The notes: a model not told the origin generated them from the sequence alone. Counted from the first letter of the stretch, positions 35,515 through 44,915 are shown. The stretch is 64,000 nucleotides of DNA from Bacillus halotolerans (GCF_001517105.1 NZ_LPVF01000008.1:620001-684000); one strand, 5' to 3'. Numbers and translations: made by a program.

Positions 35515-37589
35515 GTGGATGCAATGACAAATAAACGGCTGAGACTGACGCTCAAAACCGTTCGCGCCTTTATCTTTCTTGGGGCTTTCGCGTGCTTAGC
35601 GGCAGCTGCTGTGTTTATGACTGTCATTTTGATAGCCAAATACCAGGGCGCTCCCTCGGTTCAAGTGCCGCAATCCACGATTTTGTTTGCGAGCGACGGC
35701 TCAAAACTCGGGGAGACGAACTATGGCGAAAAACGCTATTGGGTCCCCTTAAAAGACATGAATCCGACGATTGTAAAAGCGACGGTGGCGATTGAAGACC
35801 AGAACTTCTATGATCACCATGGCTTTGATTATAAACGCATGGCTGGTGCGGCGCTGGCCGACTTAAAAGCGCTGGCCAAGGTGCAGGGCGCAAGCACCAT
35901 TACCCAGCAATATGCGAGAAACTTGTATCTTGAACACGACAAAACGTGGAAACGCAAATGGAATGAGGCATTCTATACAATTCGTCTGGAACAAAACTAT
36001 TCTAAGGACGAGATATTAGAAGGCTATTTAAATACGATATACTACGGCCACGGCGCCTATGGGATCGAAGCCGCATCCCGCCTCTATTTCGGCAAGCATG
36101 CCAAAAACCTGACAGATGCGGAGGCGGCGCTTTTGGCCGGTATTCCGAAAGGCCCTTCCGGCTATTCGCCTTATGTCAATGAAACAAAGGCCAAGGATCG
36201 CCAAAAAACAATTGTGCGGATGATGGAAAAACAGCGGATGATCAGCCGTAAAAAAGCGGACGAGCTGATCAAAGAGCCCCTTTCCTATCAGCCGTTGAAT
36301 AAACACGCCATTAGCAGAAAAGCGCCTTATTTCTATGATAATGCGATGAGAGATCTGGAAAAAAACTCGGCATGACGCGGGAGCAAATTGAAACGAGCGG
36401 GTTAAATGTGTATACAACCGTGAATAAACGGCTTCAGCGCATTGCCGAGGAAACCATTACCGAAACGGTTAACGCCGGTTCTGACATTCAAGTCGGATTT
36501 TCAGCCGTTGATCCACGCACAGGAAACGTTCTCGCTCTTGTCGGCGGCAGGGATTATCAAAAGAGCCCGTTTGACCGGACGACACAGGCGAAACGCCAGC
36601 CCGCTTCGACAATCAAACCGTTACTGTATTATAAAGCGATCCAGAGCGGGTTTACGCCAGTGACACTGATGAAAAGCGAAGAAACCGAGTTTCAAATCGA
36701 CGCAAAGGGAGAAACCTATTCTCCAAGCAACTATAACGGTTATTACGCAAACAAACCGATTACGCTTCTTCAGGCGCTGGCGCTGTCTGACAACATTTAT
36801 GCTGTGAAAACCCATCTCTTTCTCGGAATGAACAAGCTCGTTCAGGCTGCAAAGGAATTTGGCATCACCGCGCAGCTCCAAGCGCTGCCATCCTTGGCCC
36901 TCGGCACGGAACCGGTGCGCCCGATTGAGATGGTCAACGCCTATGCCATGCTGGCAAATGGCGGAAAGAAAATCGAACCGACCTTTATCACGAGAGTGAC
37001 TGATGCAGCCGGACATGTACTGTACGAAAGCCCGAATCAGCATAAACAAGTGCTGGATGAAAAAGCTGCCTTTGTGACCGCTAATATGATGACAGGCATG
37101 TTTGATACAGATTTAAACGGCTATACATCCGTGACAGGACGGACAATCGCGGACCGCCTGACTAGAACCTATGCGGGAAAATCAGGCACAACAAGCGCAG
37201 ACAGCTGGATGATCGGTTTCAACCCGAAGCTGGCTGCGGGTGTATGGACGGGCTATGACAAAAACAGCACCATCGACTCAGTCGCAGAAAAAAACTATGC
37301 CAAAACCATTTGGGCGGAGTTTATGGAGGATGCGCTCAAAGGAGAACCAGAAACAGCCTTTAAACCGCCAAAAGGCGTGATCGGCGTCTACATCGATCCG
37401 GCAACAGGCTACTCCTCCGGCCCCGGCTGCGCAGCCAAGCATTACACGTATTTTGTGAAAGGCACAGAGCCAGCGAATGTGTGCTTCGGCTCAGAACCTG
37501 TCAAACAAACAAAAGACCAGCGTCCAGTCAAGGAAAAGCCCGCTTCCCCGAAAAAGTGGTGGGACAAATGGCTGGGACGGAATCATTAA
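35515..37589 (+). pseudogene. pbpG: Penicillin-binding protein PbpG, split by a frameshift
   Basis: A class A PBP (ywhE/pbpG) used for spore cortex and germ-cell-wall synthesis. It starts at GTG after AAGGGGG. The first part (35515-36375, 286 aa) has a membrane anchor and the GT51 transglycosylase motif AIEDQNFYDHHGFD. It ends DLEKNSA-stop. The second part (36372-37589, 405 aa) has the transpeptidase box STIK, LSDN and KSGT. They join if the A7 run at 36359-36365 had eight A, restoring DLEKKLGMTREQIE. So one base is missing. The stop and the next ATG overlap as ATGA, so separate domains might still be made. A sequencing error or slippage is possible. Confidence 0.9.
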
Positions 37590-37590
37590 C

Positions 37591-37623
37591 AAATAACCCG
37601 GCTGCCTGAATGCCGGGTTATTT
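37591..37623. terminator. Bidirectional terminator after pbpG
   Basis: A perfect 12-bp stem AAATAACCCGGC / GCCGGGTTATTT with a 9-nt loop separates pbpG from the convergent small gene. The right arm includes the stop codon of that gene. Confidence 0.88.
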
Positions 37624-38044
37624 AATATGGTTCTTCCATTATCCACGGGAGCAGCGTCACACAGTCAAGCTGGAGAACGGGTTTCGGGAATCCTTCGGGG
37701 ATAAAGTGGTCATCTCTCGGCACTTCAAATGATATATACCAGTTACGGTCCGGATCCCATTCTTTTTTCCCTTCTATAATACGTCCGACAATAAAATAGC
37801 TGGCCACATAAAGATGAAGGTCACCCTCCTGTCCAAATTCATTAATATCCGTACAAACAGACGGCTGAAGACCAAAATCCTCCAACATTTGCGCCTTCTC
37901 ACGCGGCAGTGTTTTCATTGCTTCCCGGTAATTTTCACAGAGAAGACATTCTCACATATCGTCAATATCTTTTTCATACTGCCTTCTCGTTTCCTCCACG
38001 TCCGCTTCAATGACCCAATCACCAATCCTCATCATTTGAAACAT
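37622..38044 (-). pseudogene. Small Cys-motif protein gene with in-frame UGA
   Basis: From an ATG at 38044 with AGGGGAG before it, the frame reads MFQMMRIGDWVIEADVEETR, then RQYEKDIDDM, then UGA at 37952-37954, then ECLLCENYREAMKTLPREKAQM and so on for 109 codons to 37622. Related Bacillus proteins carry a CxCxxCxNY motif at this spot, so the UGA sits at the first Cys of it (UGC/UGU to UGA). The remainder is uninterrupted with normal codon use, so the lesion is recent or the UGA is read through. An internal ATG (37918) gives a 98-residue fragment. Function unknown. Not in the 168 order that I recall. Confidence 0.75.
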
Positions 38045-38082
38045 GATATCTCCCCTATCTGCTGTCAAAAAAAATGAAAAAC

Positions 38083-38105
38083 CCCGAGTCTTGTTTCGGC
38101 TCGGG
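38083..38105 (-). terminator. ywhD terminator
   Basis: CCCGAG / CTCGGG hairpin followed by GTTTTTCATTTTTTTT on the minus strand, downstream of ywhD and ahead of the small UGA-containing gene. Confidence 0.75.
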
Positions 38106-38197
38106 ATTTTCCATGTCCTAGTTTCTGTATCACCAGTTTACTCAATGTTTACGAAAAATAGTTCAAATATTCTAAGAGTTCACATAAAGTTCACAAA

Positions 38198-38716
38198 TTA
38201 ATTTTCTTCTTGAAGCAGGCCTTTTTTCAATTCATCAGAAGAGCGTTCCCACAGGCCTTGGTCATGGTTTTTCAGAAATTCGCCAAGCACTTGCTTCGAG
38301 CTGTCATCCATGCTATCAATGATAATGTTCCGTTTCATCGATTTATCCATCAGATTCACATGCTCCGGGAGCGATTTGTAGCCTCTTCTGATGCTTCTGT
38401 CGACCGTCAGTTCACAGGCTGTAACCCCTGCGTAATAAGGGCCCTCTTCTCTTCTGTCAATCGTCACCCACACAAGCCAGTATGGTTTTCCGTTTGGAAC
38501 ATCTTCTTTATTAGGCAGAAATTTAATGCCTTTTTCAACGACGCTGCGGGCGTGCATCGCGCCGATGTCAACGAACGCTTCTTTTTCCTCTACATCGACG
38601 AATACAGGAGAAATATTATCCAGGCTGAGTGCCCCTGCACCGAAGCCGCCGTGTCCGTCTGTCGGATCACTTTTGATAATATTAAACCCGATTGATTTTT
38701 TCTTTTTTTCTTCCAT
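38198..38716 (-). CDS. ywhD: YwhD family protein
   Basis: A 172-residue conserved Bacillus protein (YwhD family). It starts MEEKKKKSIGFNIIKSDPTD and has the glycine-rich GHGGFGAGALSLDNISPVF. No catalytic motif, signal or membrane segment is visible. It lies 12 nt downstream of ywhC on the same strand, with AGGAGGT before its ATG, and probably shares its transcript. Function unknown. Confidence 0.87.
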   Translation of the reverse strand: MEEKKKKSIGFNIIKSDPTDGHGGFGAGALSLDNISPVFVDVEEKEAFVDIGAMHARSVVEKGIKFLPNKEDVPNGKPYWLVWVTIDRREEGPYYAGVTACELTVDRSIRRGYKSLPEHVNLMDKSMKRNIIIDSMDDSSKQVLGEFLKNHDQGLWERSSDELKKGLLQEEN

Positions 38717-38728
38717 GAGTTCTACCTC

Positions 38729-39388
38729 CTACAAAAGCGGTTGAAATATCGCTGAAAACAAATGTAAAATCGAATCCCTTCCGGCGTTGAGCAATGGCCA
38801 AAGCACGTAAGATCCGAGCGGTGTCACAAACAGTACCAAAAAGACGATAAAGCCGTAGCTTTCCGCTTGCGTCATCTTGGCACGCGCCCCCGGCGGGACG
38901 AGATCTTCAATAATACGATAGCCGTCGAGCGGCGGCAGCGGCAGCAGATTAAATAAAAACAGAACGAGGTTCAGCTGTATCCAGATTGAAAAGAACTGGT
39001 CCAGTCCTGTACTGAATGCCGCAAGCAGTTCCATTCCGTAAGCATGCATCAACACTAACAAAGAGAAACCGATAAACGCAAGAATCAGGTTACTGATCGG
39101 CCCGGCAATGGATACGAGTACGCCAGCCAGACGAGGTTTCTTAAAGAAACGGCGATTGACGGGAACAGGGCGAGCCCATCCAAAGCCGGCCACCAGGATC
39201 AAAATGGTTCCGAACGGATCAAGGTGTTTGATAGGATTAAGCGTCAGTCTTCCTTCATTTTTCGCCGTATTGTCACCAAATTTGTATGCGACATAGGCGT
39301 GAGCGAGTTCATGCATTGTAAACGAAACAATTAACGTGATGACGAGGTATGGCATTAACGATAACGGATAATATAAAAAACGGTCCAA
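38729..39388 (-). CDS. ywhC: Site-2-type membrane metalloprotease YwhC
   Basis: A 219-residue intramembrane peptidase of the M50 family (short S2P/RseP-like group). It shows the zinc motif HELAH at residues 26-30 inside the first helix, a second site NLLPLPPLDGYRI carrying the conserved Asp, and about six membrane segments. No PDZ or CBS domain is attached. The substrate is unknown. It is transcribed with ywhD. Confidence 0.9.
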   Translation of the reverse strand: MDRFLYYPLSLMPYLVITLIVSFTMHELAHAYVAYKFGDNTAKNEGRLTLNPIKHLDPFGTILILVAGFGWARPVPVNRRFFKKPRLAGVLVSIAGPISNLILAFIGFSLLVLMHAYGMELLAAFSTGLDQFFSIWIQLNLVLFLFNLLPLPPLDGYRIIEDLVPPGARAKMTQAESYGFIVFLVLFVTPLGSYVLWPLLNAGRDSILHLFSAIFQPLL

Positions 39389-39496
39389 GTGAGATATCCC
39401 TCTTTCTAAAAATGCAAGAATTTACTTTATTCAGTATACTATAAGAAACCTCTTTTTCTAAAGAGAGGAAACGAGATAAAGGAGGATTCAGCACCC

Positions 39497-39685
39497 ATGC
39501 CATACGTAACCGTCAAAATGCTCGAAGGCCGTACAGACGAGCAAAAACGCAATCTTGTCGAGAAAGTAACAGAAGCCGTAAAGGAAACCACCGGTGCTTC
39601 TGAAGAAAAAATTGTTGTGTTTATAGAAGAAATGAGAAAAGACCATTATGCCGTCGCAGGCAAACGCCTGAGCGATATGGAATAA
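39497..39685 (+). CDS. ywhB: 4-oxalocrotonate tautomerase-like protein YwhB
   Basis: A 62-residue enzyme of the 4-OT family. Removal of Met exposes Pro-1, the catalytic base (MPYVTVKMLEGRTDEQKR). The predicted beta-alpha-beta fold and the hexamer-forming C-terminus (VVFIEEMRKDHYAVAGKR) match the family. It is a tautomerase with broad activity; a native substrate is unknown. AAAGGAGG precedes the ATG and a strong terminator follows. Confidence 0.9.
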   Translation: MPYVTVKMLEGRTDEQKRNLVEKVTEAVKETTGASEEKIVVFIEEMRKDHYAVAGKRLSDME

Positions 39686-39692
39686 TCTCTAT

Positions 39693-39719
39693 AAAGCCGG
39701 CGCTTCGCAAGCCGGCTTT
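39693..39719. terminator. Bidirectional terminator of ywhB and ywhA
   Basis: A perfect 9-bp stem AAAGCCGGC / GCCGGCTTT followed by T lies between the convergent genes. Confidence 0.88.
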
Positions 39720-39726
39720 TTCATCT

Positions 39727-40146
39727 CTATTTCGTCATTTTTTCAATAATAGCTAAAAACGATGCCTTCTCTTCGGCAGTCAAACGTTCAAACATGCCGT
39801 CAATCAGCTGCTGGCGATTTTGAATCATTTGAAGAGCTGCTGCCTGCCCCGATTCAGAAAGCGTAATCCAAACGGTGCGGCGATCATTGTTATTTCTGGA
39901 TCTCTCAATAAACCCTTCCTGCTCTAAGTGGTTCAGAGCGGTTGTGGTGGCAGACGGAGACAGCGTGACCTCTTTTAGAATGTCCTTTATGGTGCAGCTC
40001 CCATGCCTGTATATGATCCGCAGAATAAATCCTCTTACATTATTTACGTGTTTCGGAACGGTGGCTTCATCTAATTGCTTCGTGCTTTTCAAATATTTTG
40101 TAAGTGCGTGATCCAGCAAATTTGCTTCCAGTTTGTCATGATCCAT
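39727..40146 (-). CDS. ywhA: MarR-family regulator YwhA
   Basis: A 139-residue winged helix regulator with the MarR recognition helix TLSPSATTTALNHLEQEGFIERS and the wing NNNDRRTVWITLSE. It probably binds as a dimer to a palindrome near its own promoter. The start MDHDKLEANLLDH (GGGGAAA before it) is preferred over a longer form. Target genes and ligand are unknown. It stands alone between ywhB and thrZ. Confidence 0.85.
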   Translation of the reverse strand: MDHDKLEANLLDHALTKYLKSTKQLDEATVPKHVNNVRGFILRIIYRHGSCTIKDILKEVTLSPSATTTALNHLEQEGFIERSRNNNDRRTVWITLSESGQAAALQMIQNRQQLIDGMFERLTAEEKASFLAIIEKMTK

Positions 40147-40264
40147 GTAGATTTCCCCATTTCGAGATGCATTCATAACATACGAACGATATGATTACTT
40201 ATTATTTTACTGATACCAGATAGGGAAAGTCAAAAAAGCAAACAGCGAATTCGCAACTTTTCTC

Positions 40265-42181
40265 CTACATGCTTCGATTTTTCACCTGTTTGACAATATT
40301 CTCTTTAAATACCTGAAAAGGAACTTGTTCACTCTTCTGATGTCCGAATTGACGGACGTTTACGGCCTTTTCATTCACTTCCTGATCCCCTAGCACCAGC
40401 ATGTACGGGATTTTCTGCATTTGTGATTCTCTGATTTTGTAGCCAAGCTTTTCATTGCGTTCATCAATATTGACTCTTATCCCGAGCCGCTTTAGCTCAG
40501 ACTGCACCTTTTCGCAGTAGTCCATATGAACGTGAGAAACCGGTATAATTTGGACCTGCACCGGCGCAAGCCAGACTGGAAAAGCTCCGCCAAAATGCTC
40601 GATCAGAATGCCGAAGAAACGGTCAATTGAGCCGAATACCGCTCTGTGAATGACAACGGGACGAACCTTTTCATTGTGCTCATTAATATATGTTAAATCA
40701 AATTTTTCCGGCATTTGAAAATCAAGCTGGATTGTGGCGCATTGGTGGCTCCGCTTCAGAGCGTCTTTAATATGAAAATCGATTTTCGCTCCGTAAAACG
40801 CTCCATCCCCTGCGTTTACTTCATAAGGAAGACCCAGATCCTCAAGGACGTGTTTCAAGGCGTTTTCAGACATTTCCCACACGCTGTCTTCACCTGATGA
40901 ATCCTCCGGACGAGTGGAAAGCTCAACCGTATACTCGAAACCGAATGTGCGGTATACCTCGTCAATAAGCCGAATGGCTTCTTTGATTTCACTCTCGATT
41001 TGATCCTCCCGAACAAAGATATGCGCGTCATCCTGGCAGAACGTCCGGACGCGGAGCATTCCGTTCAGAGCACCGCTGTATTCATGGCGGTGCACCTGGC
41101 CGAACTCCGCCATACGAATCGGCAGATCCCGATAGGAGTACAGGCTGTTTTTAAAGATGAGCATATGGCCGGGGCAGTTCATCGGCTTCATTGCAAATGC
41201 AGTCTGATCTACTTCCGAAAAATACATATTGTCGCGATAATGGTCCCAGTGCCCTGACTGCTCCCATAACCGCTGATTCATCATAAACGGCGTACGCACC
41301 TCAGCGTAGCCGGCATTTGTTTGCAGTTCACGCGAAAAGCGTTCCAGCTCATTGCGGACAATCTGCCCTTTTGGCAAATAAAACGGCATTCCCGGAGCTT
41401 CTTCCGAGAACATAAACAGCTCTAATTGTTTTCCCAGCTTGCGGTGATCCCGTTTCGCTGCTTCTTCCAGCATATGCAGATGCGCCTCGAGATCTTTTTT
41501 CTTCTGAAACGCAACACCGTACACCCGCTGAAGGACTTCATTTTGGCTGTCTCCTCGCCAATAAGCACCCGACACCCGTGTTAATTTGAACGCCTTGATC
41601 ATTCCTGTTGAAGGAAGATGCGGCCCGCGGCACAGGTCAACAAATTCTCCCTGCTGATACAGCGTCATGTTCTCCCCGCGCGGAATGTCTTTCAAAATCT
41701 CCAGCTTAAACAGCTCACCTTTTTCTGCAAAAAGCGCTTCAGCCTCCTCGTAAGAAACCTCTATTCGCTTGATATCCATATTTTCGTTTATAATATGCTT
41801 CATCTCTTTTTCGATGGCCTCTAAATCTCCGGAAGTCAGACTCCGATCAAGCTTCATATCATAATAAAATCCGTCTTCAATGACAGGCCCTATTCCCAAG
41901 GACGCTTCGCCGTACAGCCGTTTCACTGCCTGAGCCAGCACATGCGCTGATGTATGGCGAAGCACCTGCAAGCCTTCTGGAGAATCCAGTGTGATAATTG
42001 AAAGCTCAGCATCTTCCTCCAGCTTGAAGCTGACATCAACGAGCCGGCCATTAACCTGTCCCGCTGCTGCTTTCTTTTCCAAACTGGAGCTGATGGACGC
42101 AGCCGCCTCTTTGACTGTAGTGCCTTTCGGATATTCCTTTACCTGTCCGTCCGGAAGCTGAATACTTACATGTTTACTCAT
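40265..42181 (-). CDS. thrZ: Threonyl-tRNA synthetase 2 ThrZ
   Basis: A 638-residue class II synthetase with TGS (about 1-60), editing (HTSAHVLAQAVKRL; the HxxxH zinc-type editing site), catalytic (MNCPGHMLIFK, CQDDAHIFV) and C-terminal anticodon-binding domains. The ATG of MSKHVSIQLPDG follows AAGGAG by 8 nt. In B. subtilis thrZ is normally silent and induced by severe threonine limitation or loss of thrS, through three tandem T-boxes, which are present here. Confidence 0.97.
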   Translation of the reverse strand: MSKHVSIQLPDGQVKEYPKGTTVKEAAASISSSLEKKAAAGQVNGRLVDVSFKLEEDAELSIITLDSPEGLQVLRHTSAHVLAQAVKRLYGEASLGIGPVIEDGFYYDMKLDRSLTSGDLEAIEKEMKHIINENMDIKRIEVSYEEAEALFAEKGELFKLEILKDIPRGENMTLYQQGEFVDLCRGPHLPSTGMIKAFKLTRVSGAYWRGDSQNEVLQRVYGVAFQKKKDLEAHLHMLEEAAKRDHRKLGKQLELFMFSEEAPGMPFYLPKGQIVRNELERFSRELQTNAGYAEVRTPFMMNQRLWEQSGHWDHYRDNMYFSEVDQTAFAMKPMNCPGHMLIFKNSLYSYRDLPIRMAEFGQVHRHEYSGALNGMLRVRTFCQDDAHIFVREDQIESEIKEAIRLIDEVYRTFGFEYTVELSTRPEDSSGEDSVWEMSENALKHVLEDLGLPYEVNAGDGAFYGAKIDFHIKDALKRSHQCATIQLDFQMPEKFDLTYINEHNEKVRPVVIHRAVFGSIDRFFGILIEHFGGAFPVWLAPVQVQIIPVSHVHMDYCEKVQSELKRLGIRVNIDERNEKLGYKIRESQMQKIPYMLVLGDQEVNEKAVNVRQFGHQKSEQVPFQVFKENIVKQVKNRSM

Positions 42182-42204
42182 TTCAAACACTCCTTATTCA
42201 TTGT

Positions 42205-42455
42205 TGTATATAAAAAAACACACCCGTCCCTCTGTAAGGGACGAGTGTGTGATTAACCCGTGGTTCCACCCAAGTTCCCAACGAACTTTCATGTTCATCG
42301 GCTCGGTGCTGTAACGCAGCATAAACGGCATTGGATACTGACTGTTCCCCAACGCTGCTCCAAGGCGGTAAATGATATTCCTAAGCTGGGAAGCTCGCAC
42401 CTTTCCTTCCCTCTCTGAAAACCGTAAATATCATTCATGTCCTTTTCATCGCATT
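42205..42455 (-). promoter_or_regulatory. T-box leader, copy 3 (nearest thrZ)
   Basis: On the minus strand the T-box core TGGGTGGAACCACG lies at 42259-42272. It is followed by a terminator stem CACACTCGTCCCT / AGGGACGGGTGTG and a long T-run. The 5' part has stem I with a GATATT / AATATC base and an ACC triplet in the specifier region, for tRNA-Thr. Uncharged tRNA should stabilise the antiterminator and allow read-through into thrZ. Confidence 0.92.
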
Positions 42456-42465
42456 TCTATATGTA

Positions 42466-42720
42466 TATAAAAAAACACACCCGTCCCTCTATAAGGGACG
42501 AGTGTGTGTGATTAACCCGTGGTTCCACCCAAGTTCCCAACGAACACTCATGTTCATCGGCTCGGTGCTGTAACGCAGCATAAACGACATCGGATACTGA
42601 CTGTTCCCCAACGCTGCTCCAAGGCGGTAAATGATATTCCTAAGCTGGGAAGCTCGCACCTTTCCTTCCCTCTCTGAAAACCGTAAATATCATTCATGTC
42701 CTTTTCATCGCATTTATTGA
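42466..42720 (-). promoter_or_regulatory. T-box leader, copy 2
   Basis: A second complete T-box riboswitch with core at 42518-42531, its own terminator and the same ACC-containing stem I. Apart from a handful of changes (for example AGTGT versus AAAGT after the core) it is identical to copy 3 over about 250 nt, showing recent duplication or gene conversion. Confidence 0.92.
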
Positions 42721-42724
42721 CTCA

Positions 42725-42970
42725 TATAAAAAAACACATCCATCCCTCGCAAGGGACGAATGTGTTAAAATTCGTGGTTCCACCCAAATTCCCAACAAAC
42801 ATACATGTTCGTCGGCTCGGTGCTGTAACGCAGCATGACGGTATCAGATACTTAATTTCCCCGATACAGCTCAAAGGCGGTAAGCTGCTTTCTCTGCGTT
42901 AGGAAGGTTTCAGCTGGTCCTTCCCTCTCTGGAAACCGTAAAAAGCATCTCGTGTCCTTATCAGTGCCTG
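42725..42970 (-). promoter_or_regulatory. T-box leader, copy 1 (promoter-proximal)
   Basis: A third T-box with core at 42773-42786, clearly more diverged from the other two (shorter terminator, different loops) but with the same order of elements. Three terminators in series mean that transcription reaches thrZ only when uncharged tRNA-Thr is abundant. Confidence 0.9.
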
Positions 42971-42987
42971 TTTGAATAATTTCATAT

Positions 42988-43016
42988 ATCTTACTATATA
43001 TTTCTTGAAAAGACAA
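42988..43016 (-). promoter_or_regulatory. SigA promoter of the thrZ T-box leader
   Basis: On the minus strand TTGTCT (43011-43016) and TAAGAT (42988-42993) are 17 nt apart, just upstream of the first T-box. Confidence 0.7.
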
Positions 43017-43025
43017 TGGACGATT

Positions 43026-44423
43026 TTAAGATGATGCAGAAGCGGACGTTTCTTTATGAGAAGTCAGAAACCGCCACACAAGGAATGCGGCAAGACTGTA
43101 TGCCGCGCCCATCATCAAAAACGTAAACCCAGCTCCGGCGTACCAAGTGGCGGACAGATGAATGACCACTCCGGAAACCGCTACGCCAACCAATGCCCCG
43201 ATTTGCCGGTTGGCATTTAAAGCTGCTCCTGCGATATTTGCATGCTCCTGTCCCGCTGTCTTCATCATCACAGCTGTCATGGCAGGAACCGTAATGCCGA
43301 CACCAAGATTCATGGCAGATGTCAGAACCGCAAGCTGCCAGTAAGGCAAATCCGGAGAAACCATGACAAATAACAGCAATGCCATGATGCAGCTGACAGC
43401 CATTGAAACAAACATAAGAAGCCCCGCTTCAAAACGGTTCGCCAGCCGGGCAAACAGCAGATTTCCGACCACAAAGACAGCCATCATCGGCAATAGTTCG
43501 ACTCCCGCTAAAAAGGAACTTGCGCCTCTTGCTTCCTGCAAAAATAGACTCAGCATAAACATACCGCCAAAAAGAGCAAAATTCAGCAAAAACCCAACGA
43601 ACTGCGCTGCCGAGAAACGTCCGTTTTTATATAATGACGCAGGAAGAATAGATGTTGCCGAAAAAATTTCTCTCAGAATAAAAAGCACAAACGCCAAAAC
43701 CGCCGCCGCGAAAGCACCGAGAATGGAGAGCGAACTCCAGCCTATTGAAGCGCCCTGTATCAGCGCAAATGAAAGAAATCCGAGAGCCGCCATTCCAAGC
43801 AGATGCCCTGTGATATTCACCCGGCTGCCTTTTCCCGGGAAACTGCTGAGCGTTCGATAGGCGCAAATAAGCGCCGCAACCCCTAACGGCACATTGATCA
43901 GAAAAATACTCTGCCACCCTGCCGCATTCACCAGAACACCGCCGATAAAAGGCCCCAGTCCGGAGGCGGCGGAGACGAGAGCGGCCCACAAGCCAAACAT
44001 TTTGGCCCGCACCCGTTCATCGGGGTAAGAGGCAGCCAAAAGGCTGAGTGAACTCGGCATAAACAAAGCCGCGCCAAGACCCTGCAACAGCCGGCCTGCG
44101 ATCAGCATTTGGCCATTTGCTGACACAGCGCATAGACATGAGGCAAGAACAAAAACGGCCAAACCCAGCATATAAATGGTCTTTGAGCCGTAACGGTCAG
44201 CCAGCGCACCGCCGGCCAGCAGAAGCGAAGCAAATGTAAGCATGTACCCGTCTACAACCCACGTCACCCCTGAAAGTGAAAGGGAAAGAACGTTTTTCAT
44301 ATCAGCAATTGCAACATTCACCACGGTCACATCAAGCGTAGCCATGAGAAAACCGAGAGCGAGCACGATTAACACTGAGATGCCTGTTGATCCTGATTGA
44401 TGTAAAGGCCCGCTGTTTTTCAT
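43026..44423 (-). CDS. mmr: MFS multidrug exporter Mmr (DHA2 family)
   Basis: A 465-residue 14-helix drug:proton antiporter of the DHA2 (EmrB/QacA-like) group, with the motifs MATLDVTVVNVAIADM, GGALADRYGSKTIYMLGL and LGPFIGGVLVNAAGW. It was named for similarity to the methylenomycin exporter. The ATG of MKNSGPLHQ has AAAGGG at 8 nt. It overlaps the end of ywgB (ATGA), so the drug pump is expressed together with, and probably controlled by, the adjacent Rrf2-type repressor. Confidence 0.9.
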   Translation of the reverse strand: MKNSGPLHQSGSTGISVLIVLALGFLMATLDVTVVNVAIADMKNVLSLSLSGVTWVVDGYMLTFASLLLAGGALADRYGSKTIYMLGLAVFVLASCLCAVSANGQMLIAGRLLQGLGAALFMPSSLSLLAASYPDERVRAKMFGLWAALVSAASGLGPFIGGVLVNAAGWQSIFLINVPLGVAALICAYRTLSSFPGKGSRVNITGHLLGMAALGFLSFALIQGASIGWSSLSILGAFAAAVLAFVLFILREIFSATSILPASLYKNGRFSAAQFVGFLLNFALFGGMFMLSLFLQEARGASSFLAGVELLPMMAVFVVGNLLFARLANRFEAGLLMFVSMAVSCIMALLLFVMVSPDLPYWQLAVLTSAMNLGVGITVPAMTAVMMKTAGQEHANIAGAALNANRQIGALVGVAVSGVVIHLSATWYAGAGFTFLMMGAAYSLAAFLVWRFLTSHKETSASASS

Positions 44424-44893
44424 TGCCATTGCCCTTTCAGCTGATGATGTACCCAATCATCAATTTTTTCGAGGTCATAAAGTTTTCCGATTCTGTTCAT
44501 GACACCCTGCAAGGTTTCTTCCTTCATGAGCGAAGCCCATTTATCCTCAATATCCCCCATTACCGTCTCCAGCACACAGGGATTTCCGCTCTCAAATACA
44601 GATGGCAAAAGGCCTTTTCCTTGATACATGGAACCTCTTCCTTCAACAGCTTGATAGACATCATAGAGGGTAATATCCGTCAAAGGCTTCGTAATCGTAA
44701 AGCCTCCCTTCGTACCTGGTATGGACTCTGCCAAACCAGCCTGCACCAAAGTTCTCATCAGCTTTTTCAGATAAGACGGAGACATGTGCAAGCGCTGGCT
44801 GATCGCCTCTGATGTTAAAGAAGCCTGCACAGGCAGCCGTGACAGTAACAGCAGCACAGAAATTCCCTGCTCCATTCCCGATTTCATTTTCAT
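44420..44893 (-). CDS. ywgB: Rrf2-family repressor YwgB
   Basis: A 157-residue Rrf2-type regulator with a winged helix (residues 5-75: LTSEAISQRLHMSPSYLKKLMRTLVQAGL, wing SIPGTKGGFTIT) and a helical dimerisation tail. Only one Cys (GNPCVLE) is found, so it lacks the three-Cys Fe-S set of IscR/NsrR and may sense a small molecule, as other Rrf2 proteins of drug pumps do. The ATG of MKMKSGMEQ follows GGGAGGG. It sits first in an operon with mmr. Confidence 0.85.
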   Translation of the reverse strand: MKMKSGMEQGISVLLLLSRLPVQASLTSEAISQRLHMSPSYLKKLMRTLVQAGLAESIPGTKGGFTITKPLTDITLYDVYQAVEGRGSMYQGKGLLPSVFESGNPCVLETVMGDIEDKWASLMKEETLQGVMNRIGKLYDLEKIDDWVHHQLKGQWQ

Positions 44894-44915
44894 TATGTTC
44901 CCTCCCGGTTCATTA

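Noticed and set aside
37952-37954. UGA as a selenocysteine codon
   Set aside because: No SECIS-like hairpin is evident next to the codon and B. subtilis-group bacteria are not known to have the selenocysteine machinery; a recent nonsense mutation is simpler.
42205-42970. Repeats read as a CRISPR array or an insertion element
   Set aside because: The 250-nt units contain T-box cores, antiterminator and terminator stems, and precede a tRNA synthetase gene; there are no short repeats with variable spacers.
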